DNA of 40,023 bases. Origin: Bacteroidota bacterium (lineage in GTDB: Bacteria > Bacteroidota > Bacteroidia > Chitinophagales > Saprospiraceae). Below, piece by piece: positions 33,602 to 40,023 of this stretch. A model generated the notes under the pieces. That model was not told where the DNA came from. It ran no database searches and was given only the letters and a program-made list of their open reading frames with translations. Where the stretch lies: assembly GCA_019136675.1 (NCBI GenBank), contig JAGVTV010000010.1, positions 1-40,023 on the forward strand. Direction: 5' to 3'. A program made the translations under genes and the position numbers. Position 1 is the stretch's first letter; the number at the start of each line of letters is the position of its first letter.

Positions 33602-34518
33602 TAATCAGAAGCTATCGTACGTTTAAGAGAGTAATTTCTGCCAAGGGCAAGACCAAAAGCAGACAACAGGTGCCAGATACTCCACCATGCTGCAATGAGG
33701 GCCATGCCACCCTCTCCACCGAAAAAATTGAATATCAACACCAGGGCAAGGCCTGAGTTTTGGATCCCAGTTTCTATCGCTATGGAGATAGAGTCGTTGC
33801 TATTCAAACCAGCCGCATAATACGAAAACAAATAACCCACCAGCAGTGCCAGTCCATTGTGGATAAGGACGATAAAAAAGACATTGCCCAGGTATTGCTG
33901 CATATTGTTAAGGTTACCCAATATGGCAAATAATACAAAGCAGATAAAAATGACAAAACTCAAAACCTTTACTGCCCCCTGTATCCTGCGGGTAATCACC
34001 GGTAAATAGCGGTTAAAAAGCAGTCCCAGGATCAGGGGAAAAAGCAACAACTTAACAATTGCTATGGCCATGTCCACAAAACTTATACTAAAAGTGTCGG
34101 GAGTAGATCCCGTGCTTCCCGCAACATATTTACCAATGTAAAAAATCAGAGGCGTGGTAAGCGTACAGGCAAGGGTGGAAATAGATGTCAGTACCACCGA
34201 AAGTGCGACATTGGCCCTGGCAAGATGTACTGCATAGTTGGACACATTGCCTCCCGGACACGATGCTATCAGGAGCATACCCAGCACCAGGGATGGGGCA
34301 GGCTTAAGTATAAAGACCAGTATCATAGTCAATAGCGGAAGTAAAATCAATTGAGAAACGAGACCCGCGATTACTGACTTGCTGTTTTTTAGAAGATATC
34401 CAAAATCTGACAGCCTGAGGTCAAGAGAAACACCAAACATCAGGAAGCCGAGACAAAGATTTAAAAGAGTGACTTGCCCCTGGTCAAAATTAATCCTGAT
34501 CTGGCTCAGATGGTCCAT
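33598..34518 (-). CDS. Bile acid:sodium symporter family transporter
   Basis: A 306-residue membrane protein with about eight to nine transmembrane segments, of the BASS/SBF family that couples sodium to uptake of organic anions; the substrate here is unknown. Family motifs are present: LCLGFLMFGVSLDLRLSDF in the first helices, LLIASCPGGNVSNYAVHLA (the sodium-site crossover), and IAIETGIQNSGLALVL. The ATG at 34518 is preceded by a full promoter; a longer upstream form would read through it. The stop overlaps the end of the exonuclease-like gene by four bases on the opposite strand. Confidence 0.92.
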   Translation of the reverse strand: MDHLSQIRINFDQGQVTLLNLCLGFLMFGVSLDLRLSDFGYLLKNSKSVIAGLVSQLILLPLLTMILVFILKPAPSLVLGMLLIASCPGGNVSNYAVHLARANVALSVVLTSISTLACTLTTPLIFYIGKYVAGSTGSTPDTFSISFVDMAIAIVKLLLFPLILGLLFNRYLPVITRRIQGAVKVLSFVIFICFVLFAILGNLNNMQQYLGNVFFIVLIHNGLALLVGYLFSYYAAGLNSNDSISIAIETGIQNSGLALVLIFNFFGGEGGMALIAAWWSIWHLLSAFGLALGRNYSLKRTIASDY

Positions 34519-34535
34519 ACTGATAAATTGTAGTG

Positions 34536-34567
34536 CAAAAATATCCTTTCCACAATACTGAGCCAAA
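34536..34567 (-). promoter_or_regulatory. Complete Bacteroidota promoter for the BASS transporter gene
   Basis: On the minus strand: TTTG (34567-34564), 20 bases, then TATTTTTG (34543-34536) followed by C. Both boxes are exact and the spacing is in the usual range. The ATG lies 17 bases downstream. Confidence 0.7.
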
Positions 34568-34772
34568 TAACATCCTAATACTTTGTAAGAGAGGATGTAA
34601 TTGAAGCTTCTGGAATCATGCGGCAAAATGTGTAATTTCCACTTAAAACTAAGCATTTCCCAGCCCTGGATTTTTTCAAAGAATTTACATTCAATTTGAA
34701 AAAAGAAAAGTTATTTTTGGCTCTTTAATTTTCCTAAAATGCAATATGTCAATTTAATTTAAAGTTTAATTC

Positions 34773-34802
34773 TTTGTATTTCAGTAATTAAAGTTAATTT
34801 TG
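34773..34802 (+). promoter_or_regulatory. Complete Bacteroidota promoter for the serine hydrolase gene
   Basis: TTTG (34773-34776), 18 bases, then TAATTTTG (34795-34802). Both boxes match exactly. The ATG at 34832 follows after 29 bases. Confidence 0.7.
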
Positions 34803-34831
34803 TCTTTATTTTACACAAGCTAAAGATATTC

Positions 34832-36061
34832 ATGTCGGATCTCAATGGTAAGGTAGCAATAAAATTTGCTGTTTTCACGGTCATGCTGTCCGCATTATTG
34901 CTTTATAATTCATGTCACAGGGAGGATCCTGCAGCTTTTGTCCCAATAGGTCTTCAAAAGCCAAAATCACTGGTTGACACCTCATTTAACAGGCTCCTTG
35001 AACAGCAGATCAAGCACAACATCGAACAGTACCAATGTCCCGGCCTGGCTGTTCTGGTTATGCAAGGAGACCAGGTGATATTCGAAAAACAATTCGGATC
35101 AAGATCACGATACTCAAAGGAAGCCATAGACTCCAATACACTTTTCAGACTGGGTTCTGTATCAAAAGGTTTTGCCGGAATCCTGGTATCACTGCTTGCA
35201 GAAAAAAATGTAATTTCCCTTGAGGACCCCGTATCACTGTACATCCCGGAGCTCAAGATCAAAGCCAGAAACAAGGACAAGGTATTAAGAATAAAACACA
35301 TCATGTCACATTCGTCGGGACTGACAGAACATGCCTATTCTAACCTGGTGGACGAAAACAGGGATATTGAAACAATCTTCAGCTACCTCAACAGGCTAAC
35401 ACCCAGGGACTCTACCGGCAAGGCCTATGCCTATCAAAATGCAACATTCGGCCTAATAGAAAAGGTAATCGAAAATGCTACAGGTATGTCTTATACCTCG
35501 GCTCTGGATTTTTATCTGCTTTCGCCCCTCGGCATGTGCAGGACATCTTACAGCCTGGAGGGCATGACCGGCGAAGACAATGTATGCCACGGGCACAAAT
35601 ATGGTAAAGGTGGTTTTGTACCAATAAACCTTCAGCCCCATTATTACAATCTCGTGTCGGCCGGAGGTATCAACGCCCCGATGACGGATATGAGGATCTG
35701 GCTCAATGCCGTGATGGGATTCAGACCTGACGTAATATCTCCCACCGCAAGGAACATTGCATTTTCGCCATATGTCAATACTACACACGATGACAAGTAC
35801 TTCAATATGTGGCCGGGCTTTATTGAGAGCCATTACGGACTTGGTTGGAGACTTATCCGGACAAATACCCACAATGTGGTATACCACGGCGGTATGGTCA
35901 ATGGTTTCAGGACAGAAATAGGTTTTGACCCCGAAAAGGAGATCGGCATTGTTTTTCTTTTCAACTCTGTCTGTAACTACAGCAACAATGCAGTGCATCA
36001 GTTTTTTGACTTGTGGGATGTGTACCACTTGGCCGAAAGGTCTAAGGAAGACTATCTGTAA
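34832..36061 (+). CDS. Serine beta-lactamase-like (class C/PBP4-type) lipoprotein
   Basis: A 409-residue protein of the serine hydrolase family S12, which includes class C beta-lactamases, D-aminopeptidases and esterases. The three motifs are intact: SVSK (S109-K112, nucleophile and general base), YQN (Y201-N203) and HGG (H352-G354, in place of KTG). Membrane-targeting N-terminus: hydrophobic VFTVMLSALLLYNSC, with Cys28 a likely lipidation site, followed by HREDP. HGG rather than KTG points to an esterase or peptidase rather than a true beta-lactamase; resistance should not be assumed. Its end overlaps prmC by 20 bases, tail to tail. Confidence 0.9.
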   Translation: MSDLNGKVAIKFAVFTVMLSALLLYNSCHREDPAAFVPIGLQKPKSLVDTSFNRLLEQQIKHNIEQYQCPGLAVLVMQGDQVIFEKQFGSRSRYSKEAIDSNTLFRLGSVSKGFAGILVSLLAEKNVISLEDPVSLYIPELKIKARNKDKVLRIKHIMSHSSGLTEHAYSNLVDENRDIETIFSYLNRLTPRDSTGKAYAYQNATFGLIEKVIENATGMSYTSALDFYLLSPLGMCRTSYSLEGMTGEDNVCHGHKYGKGGFVPINLQPHYYNLVSAGGINAPMTDMRIWLNAVMGFRPDVISPTARNIAFSPYVNTTHDDKYFNMWPGFIESHYGLGWRLIRTNTHNVVYHGGMVNGFRTEIGFDPEKEIGIVFLFNSVCNYSNNAVHQFFDLWDVYHLAERSKEDYL

Positions 36062-36902
36062 CGGCAGGTTGCCATCTAGCGGTTACCATCCGGTCTTTGC
36101 CCTGCAGATCCTGTAAAATAGCCACATCGCTGAATCCCCAACGGACAAACAAATCATGGACTTCCCTGCTCCTGAATTCGCTGATCTCTGCCAGTATTCT
36201 GCATCCAGGTTTTTGACATTTTGAGACAAACTCAGCCATGGCTTCATAAAATTCCAGCGGATGGCCAGCAGTAAACAATGCTATGTGCGGCTCATGCTCC
36301 AGGACGTTGGCATGCATAGTGGACTCTTCGCCCCGGTCAATATAAGGTGGATTGGACACAATGAGGTCAGCCACCGGCAATTTGGTCCACAACTTTTTGT
36401 CCAGAAAATCGACGCACATAAAGTCCACACTGACTCCAAACAAATCTGCATTGGCCCTTGCCACAGAAAGAGCTTCTTCCGATATATCAATGGCAGTCAC
36501 TGTCGTCTCAGGAGATTTTTTACTTAGGGTCACGGCTATGATACCTGAGCCCGTGCCCACATCCATCACCGAACCAAGCGAAAACTTCTTAATATCTGCC
36601 AGTGCCCGGTACACCAGTTCTTCTGTTTCCGGCCTTGGGATAAGGACAGAGGGTGTTACCTTAAATCTGAGCCCGTAAAAGTCGGCTATACCTCCCACAT
36701 ACTGCCAGGGTTCAAACTTCTGCAACCTGAGGACGGCTTGCTGCAGGGTGGCGTCTTCGTCCCCGGTCAGCAATTCTTCATTATGAAAAGGCCGTGCAAA
36801 CAGGTCTTCGACTAAATACCTGGCCATAATATTGCCTTCCCGGTCACCATAAAGGGGTTCAAGGACCGAAGCAAGCAGGTCATAAGCGTCCCTTACCGTC
36901 AT
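36042..36902 (-). CDS. prmC: Release factor glutamine methyltransferase
   Basis: Methylates the GGQ glutamine of peptide release factors 1 and 2 using S-adenosylmethionine. The 286-residue protein has the N-terminal helical domain and FYGLRFKVTPSVLIPRPETEEL (about residues 75-96, with the PRPETE motif), the SAM-binding VMDVGTGSGIIAV (112-124), and the catalytic NPPY (184-187) that positions the glutamine amide. Its ATG overlaps the flippase stop by four bases (ATGA), so it is translated in the same operon. It converges with the serine hydrolase. Confidence 0.95.
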   Translation of the reverse strand: MTVRDAYDLLASVLEPLYGDREGNIMARYLVEDLFARPFHNEELLTGDEDATLQQAVLRLQKFEPWQYVGGIADFYGLRFKVTPSVLIPRPETEELVYRALADIKKFSLGSVMDVGTGSGIIAVTLSKKSPETTVTAIDISEEALSVARANADLFGVSVDFMCVDFLDKKLWTKLPVADLIVSNPPYIDRGEESTMHANVLEHEPHIALFTAGHPLEFYEAMAEFVSKCQKPGCRILAEISEFRSREVHDLFVRWGFSDVAILQDLQGKDRMVTARWQPAVTDSLP

Positions 36903-38221
36903 CGCATCGTAGTGTGGACGATCAGAAAAACGATGACAGCAGCCACAGAATAAAAGATGTAAAATTTCATATCAATGTAATGATGGATGGGAATCCCGTT
37001 TTGTGTCCTGTTGTAAATTATCAGCAGAATTTTTTGAATAAAATAGGCTGCCACTGTCGCCATAGCCAATCCGTAAATACCAAAAGACTGCATCCACCAA
37101 TAAGAGAGAAAAATATTGGCAAAAATTTCAATAATCCCGGTCCATACAATAGCACTGTGCTGATACAAAGCAAAATTAACCGTTTGCGGCATAAGCACCC
37201 TGCTGGTCATGATTAGCAGATAAATATTAAAAATGAAAGCTGAATCCCTGAAAGCCTCATTGTAAACCATTGAAAACAGATAAGGAGACAAAGGAATCAG
37301 CAGAATCGTACCCGGAAACAGTATATGCATCAGTTTTGTGGCTCTTGTCCTGAGAGCAGTACTTTGGACCCCATCCCTGATAAGTACAGGTATTAAAGCT
37401 GCAGAAAGCGAACTGTAAAGAAGGGATGCAAACGGCAATTCCCTGGACCCATACCTAAACACCGGAAATATATGGCTGTCATAATACCGGGCCACAAACC
37501 AGCCGTCGATCATGTCCATAGCACTTCCCAGCAGCATATTAAAAACAACGGGCATCGAAAACATAACAAACAACCTGATCAGAGTCAAATCAAACCTGAA
37601 CGTACTGATTTTGCCCACAAGGATGATAAGATAGGCCAGTCTGATGGCGGCATGTAACAGCAGGGCCAGAATGAAATTATCCAGCTCCGGAGAGACCATT
37701 GCTGCACCCACAAAAAATATAATCAAGCTCAGTCCGGACCAATGTGCGTAATACACCAGATCACCTGCCGGCCTTTCTAGGTATAAAATGGACTCTGTAA
37801 TGACCAGCGGGACAGAAAGCACCAGCCATATAGCAAACATTATGGCATAATCCGAGAGAGAGACAGAGGAGAAAACCAAGGTTATCTTCCCGTTGAAAAC
37901 AAATAATAGTAAGGCAGCAATGATGCTTGCAGAGACTAAAAGCCAAAACACACCGGAAATAAGAGACTTTTTATCTTCAGGACTTCTTGTAGGATACCAT
38001 GACATCAGTGCATTTCGTATCCCTGATGACCAGAATGTAGTCAGTGCTCCGATAATGAATATCCATAATTCATATTTTCCAAGCTGCTCACCCGGCAGCC
38101 CGGACCGGACCAAAATAACCGAAACCAAAAGACTGCTGATGTATCTCAGTACCTGATAATACTGAAATGCAAAAACGGAGTCATTAAGCCTTGATTTCAA
38201 GCTGGCAAACTGAAAAACCAT
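36899..38221 (-). CDS. Polysaccharide (O-antigen type) flippase, Wzx-like
   Basis: A 440-residue integral membrane protein with about 12 transmembrane helices, resembling the MATE-like oligosaccharide flippases that move lipid-linked sugars across the inner membrane. There is no ATPase or enzymatic domain. Visible features include VSVILVRSGLPGEQLGKYEL in the first loop and YGLAMATVAAYFIQKI near the end. No sugar-synthesis genes lie nearby, so the substrate is open. The ATG at 38221 gives a proper short N-terminus; a longer form would read through the hairpin at 38222-38242. prmC is coupled downstream. Confidence 0.82.
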   Translation of the reverse strand: MVFQFASLKSRLNDSVFAFQYYQVLRYISSLLVSVILVRSGLPGEQLGKYELWIFIIGALTTFWSSGIRNALMSWYPTRSPEDKKSLISGVFWLLVSASIIAALLLFVFNGKITLVFSSVSLSDYAIMFAIWLVLSVPLVITESILYLERPAGDLVYYAHWSGLSLIIFFVGAAMVSPELDNFILALLLHAAIRLAYLIILVGKISTFRFDLTLIRLFVMFSMPVVFNMLLGSAMDMIDGWFVARYYDSHIFPVFRYGSRELPFASLLYSSLSAALIPVLIRDGVQSTALRTRATKLMHILFPGTILLIPLSPYLFSMVYNEAFRDSAFIFNIYLLIMTSRVLMPQTVNFALYQHSAIVWTGIIEIFANIFLSYWWMQSFGIYGLAMATVAAYFIQKILLIIYNRTQNGIPIHHYIDMKFYIFYSVAAVIVFLIVHTTMR

Positions 38222-38242
38222 TGTCGTGTTTGGTTCACGACA
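38222..38242. repeat. Perfect hairpin touching the flippase start codon
   Basis: TGTCGTG (38222-38228) and CACGACA (38236-38242) are perfect 7-base inverted arms around a 7-base centre, immediately before the ATG at 38221. In the mRNA it could block ribosome entry; in DNA it could be an operator. Confidence 0.55.
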
Positions 38243-38289
38243 CAAGATAGGCAATATTTGTTTTCTCCCCTAAAAGAACAACCAGGACC

Positions 38290-38778
38290 TTATACCTCCA
38301 CGCCCTTCTGGCCCTTTGTATACTTATCGTAAATGAAAATCCTGGTATTTGTATTTCCAAGGTGCTTTAATACGGCAGCCCTGACATCATCCCACTCAAG
38401 GCCCCCGACACCCGTAGCTATACGAGGCAGAGCGATGGTATCTACAGGATGGTCATCAATATATTTGGAAAGTTTTTTAAGGGATTTTTCAACATTGCTG
38501 ATACTTGACTTGCCTGGATGCCCCCCTGACCTTTCCGGAGCTGCTTCCTGCGTAAGAAGATTATAAATGATTCTTCCGTCTTGACTTTTCCACACCCAGA
38601 TCTCCCCTGTTTGGGGGTGATGGGTATGGCAATATTGTCTAAAGCCTTTGACCATTTCCGGATATTTTTCCCTGAGCCCCAATGCCAGCCCACTGTCAAA
38701 GTGGTCGAGCGGAGCGATGCTGTGAACTAATCCTGTACATTCCGAAAGCAGAATATCACCTGAGATTTCTCTGATCAT
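38290..38778 (-). CDS. Stand-alone macrodomain protein
   Basis: A 162-residue single-domain protein of the macrodomain fold, which binds ADP-ribose or removes it from protein or DNA. It opens ISGDILLSECTGLVHSIAP and has the phosphate-loop region ALPRIATGVGGLEWDDVRAAVLKHL (about residues 116-140) typical of the ALC1/TARG1/DarG branch. The loop that normally contains the catalytic/adenine-site asparagines (VNxxN) reads VHSIAPLDHFDSG, so it is diverged. No ADP-ribosyltransferase (DarT-like) gene lies beside it. It has its own -7 box. Confidence 0.82.
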   Translation of the reverse strand: MIREISGDILLSECTGLVHSIAPLDHFDSGLALGLREKYPEMVKGFRQYCHTHHPQTGEIWVWKSQDGRIIYNLLTQEAAPERSGGHPGKSSISNVEKSLKKLSKYIDDHPVDTIALPRIATGVGGLEWDDVRAAVLKHLGNTNTRIFIYDKYTKGQKGVEV

Positions 38779-38791
38779 AATTACTTTTTGT

Positions 38792-38799
38792 CAAAGTTA
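38792..38799 (-). promoter_or_regulatory. -7 box for the macrodomain gene
   Basis: Minus-strand TAACTTTG, an exact TAnnTTTG match, 13 bases before the ATG at 38778. No clear -33 box. Confidence 0.5.
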
Positions 38800-38885
38800 A
38801 CCAATTTTTAGTCAGACAGGATTGATACAGGTCAGCCTGCTAAATGATGAATGTTAGTAAAATCAAAAATGAAATGAGGGTCCAA

Positions 38886-39677
38886 TCACGTTGAACTGGC
38901 TTCGTTTTTCATTTTGGTGGCCTGTTCATGGCCAAGGTATCCTTCTATCAGGTAGTGCCCCAGATAGATAAGCGGTGTGAGCAATACCGCCATTCCAAAC
39001 TTATAAAAATAATTGACTGTGCCGATAGCCATAACCCTTACTAAATCCCAGTCGGATCCAATATAGAAAGCAATGATAAGTACCACATAGCTATCTACCA
39101 GTTGTGATACAAGGGTGCTGCCCGTGGCTCTGAGCCATATCTTAGATTCACCGGTAACCTGTTTTATCTTATGAAAAATAGCCACGTCAAGTACCTGACC
39201 GACCAGGAAGGCAACCATTGATCCTACTATGATCCACAGTCCCTGGCCCATGACTTTGTTAAAACTAAGCCCCATATCTGCAATATTGCGGGAAGGATCT
39301 TCAGACAATCCGCTCTGAAACTGCCACCAGTCATTGGGTGGCAATCCGATGGCCCCGTATACCATGGCAAACGCGTACAACACAGTGCCAATGGCCAGAT
39401 AAGAAAGAAACTTTACCGCCCTCGTGCCATAGTATTCATTTATGATATCGGTCATGATAAAAACAATCGGCCACAGAATCGCTCCTGCTGTAAGGTTAAG
39501 TCCCAGATTATGGACACCAAACAAGGTTAAATTCAAGGATTGGAAGCCAAAGAGTTTTTCGAGGGAAAAAATTTTGCCACCGACAAATTCCGCTACGATA
39601 GTATTGGCAATAAAAAAACCTGCCAGTATGATAAAGAGTGTGACTCCTCTGTTTTTTAGTATCAGATTGACGGCCAT
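38886..39677 (-). CDS. Queuosine precursor transporter (YhhQ family)
   Basis: A 263-residue inner-membrane protein with about six to seven transmembrane segments, of the YhhQ/VUT family that imports the queuosine precursor 7-cyano-7-deazaguanine (or queuine in some members). Family features are NTIVAEFVGGKIF near the N-terminus, MTDIINEYYGTRAVKF in the conserved loop, and LVSQLVDSYVVLIIAFYIG. Queuosine is a tRNA wobble modification, so it may serve the same tRNA-modification theme as dusB. It follows the LOG-family gene after 6 bases on the same strand. Confidence 0.92.
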   Translation of the reverse strand: MAVNLILKNRGVTLFIILAGFFIANTIVAEFVGGKIFSLEKLFGFQSLNLTLFGVHNLGLNLTAGAILWPIVFIMTDIINEYYGTRAVKFLSYLAIGTVLYAFAMVYGAIGLPPNDWWQFQSGLSEDPSRNIADMGLSFNKVMGQGLWIIVGSMVAFLVGQVLDVAIFHKIKQVTGESKIWLRATGSTLVSQLVDSYVVLIIAFYIGSDWDLVRVMAIGTVNYFYKFGMAVLLTPLIYLGHYLIEGYLGHEQATKMKNEASST

Positions 39678-39683
39678 TACAGT

Positions 39684-40023
39684 TTATAATTCATAGTTTG
39701 GCTTGATGGAATGCAACCTGTCACTGCCATCATAAAAATTGCGAATGATAGACACCACCTCATCCGGTTCATCGACAATAGGAAGCAGGTCAAGATCCTT
39801 AGCAGAAATATTGCCCGTCTCATTTAGCATGATGTCTGTCATCCATTTTTTCAATCCTGACCAATAGGTTGTTCCTACCAGGATCACAGGCACTTTAGAG
39901 ATCTTGTTGGTTTGAATCAGGGTCAGCACCTCAAACAACTCATCGAGTGTTCCGAAACCGCCGGGACAAACGATAAATGCCTGAGCGTATTTAACAAACA
40001 TCACTTTACGGACAAAAAAATAC
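39684..40023 (-). CDS. LOG-family nucleotide phosphoribohydrolase (partial)
   Basis: The C-terminal 112 residues of a protein whose start lies beyond the window edge. The reading frame is open to the edge and shows FFVRKVMFVKYAQAFIV, followed by the family motif PGGFGTLDE (PGGxGTxxE), the hallmark of LOG/lysine-decarboxylase-like proteins. These hydrolyse nucleoside 5'-monophosphates such as cytokinin riboside phosphate or other nucleotides; the bacterial substrate is often unknown. The ATG and GTG near 40001 are internal, not the start. It precedes the queuosine transporter gene by 6 bases. Confidence 0.9.
   Translation of the reverse strand, partial: YFFVRKVMFVKYAQAFIVCPGGFGTLDELFEVLTLIQTNKISKVPVILVGTTYWSGLKKWMTDIMLNETGNISAKDLDLLPIVDEPDEVVSIIRNFYDGSDRLHSIKPNYEL

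Larger units (their letters stand above)
34519..34831. other. 313-base divergent intergenic region
   Basis: AT-rich non-coding DNA between the transporter and the serine hydrolase genes. It holds the promoters of both (34536-34567 and 34773-34802). Between them, about 34570-34770, I see only AT-rich sequence without a recognisable RNA gene, repeat or ORF with homology. Confidence 0.6.

Noticed and set aside
34519..34656. Longer start for the BASS transporter
   Set aside because: It would include the complete promoter at 34536-34567, and the extension has no homology I recognise.
34570..34770. Small RNA or riboswitch in the longest intergenic region
   Set aside because: The sequence is AT-rich without a stable stem, a conserved motif or a terminator that I can see.
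34832..36061. Reading the serine hydrolase as an antibiotic-resistance beta-lactamase
   Set aside because: HGG replaces KTG, and the family is dominated by esterases and peptidases, so no resistance claim is justified.
38290..38778. DarTG toxin-antitoxin system
   Set aside because: Only a macrodomain is present; no DarT-like ADP-ribosyltransferase lies beside it.

Overview
The window reads as chromosomal DNA of a member of the Bacteroidota, probably near the Saprospiria/Chitinophagia; no rRNA is present to settle it. The evidence is: an LpxC-FabZ fusion in an lpxD > lpxC-fabZ > lpxA run; a secreted esterase ending in a type IX secretion (T9SS) sorting domain; a DUF6438 lipoprotein; and, in front of most transcription units, the Bacteroidota -7 box TAnnTTTG (two with a clean TTTG -33 box at 18-20 nt) with almost no Shine-Dalgarno sequences. 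Coding is dense with many 1-23 base overlaps. I see no tRNA, rRNA, IS element, phage, integron or CRISPR array, so this is mostly ordinary core genome.

Layout. 1-3693 (+): the end of a probable sbcD, then ppk1 overlapping purB. 3715-5568 (-): a DUF6438 lipoprotein with a protease-propeptide-like tail, then a CBS-domain protein followed by a small conserved protein. 5767-6985: cdd and kdsB tail to tail. 7054-7971: exported LysM protein. 8117-12381 (+): ccmE (CxxxY type), ccmF, a DUF2520 Rossmann oxidoreductase and a small conserved protein. 12399-16370 (-): beta-barrel-like protein > dusB > cca > helix-hairpin-helix protein. 16606-20619 (+): exported M20 amidohydrolase, T9SS esterase, class I aminotransferase. 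20789-22835: small HTH protein and SWIM-finger protein, converging on a strong terminator. 23000-24307: DEAD-box helicase. 24311-27592 (-): membrane Fe-S protein > CCG-domain protein > ung > DUF423. 27676-28170: PyrR-like phosphoribosyltransferase. 28176-32038 (-): lpxD > lpxC-fabZ > lpxA > ABC ATPase. 32170-33601 (+): a HemC-like protein and a DnaQ-type exonuclease-like protein, both without their catalytic residues. 33598-34518 (-): bile acid/sodium symporter family protein. 34832-36061 (+): serine beta-lactamase-like lipoprotein. 36042-38778 (-): macrodomain protein, flippase, prmC. 38886-end (-): LOG-family protein (cut by the window edge) > queuosine precursor transporter.

The main biochemical themes are lipid A/Kdo envelope synthesis (lpxD, lpxC-fabZ, lpxA, kdsB), cytochrome c maturation (ccmE, ccmF and perhaps the ATPase beside lpxA), nucleotide and tRNA metabolism (purB, cdd, cca, dusB, a queuosine transporter) and secreted hydrolases.

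The most unusual locus is 32170-33601. Two adjacent, probably co-transcribed genes keep the recognisable folds of hydroxymethylbilane synthase and of a DEDDh exonuclease but have each lost most of the residues those enzymes need. Second-tier observations are the lipoprotein with a free-standing subtilase-propeptide-like domain, the CxxxY CcmE, and a perfect hairpin touching the start codon of the flippase gene.
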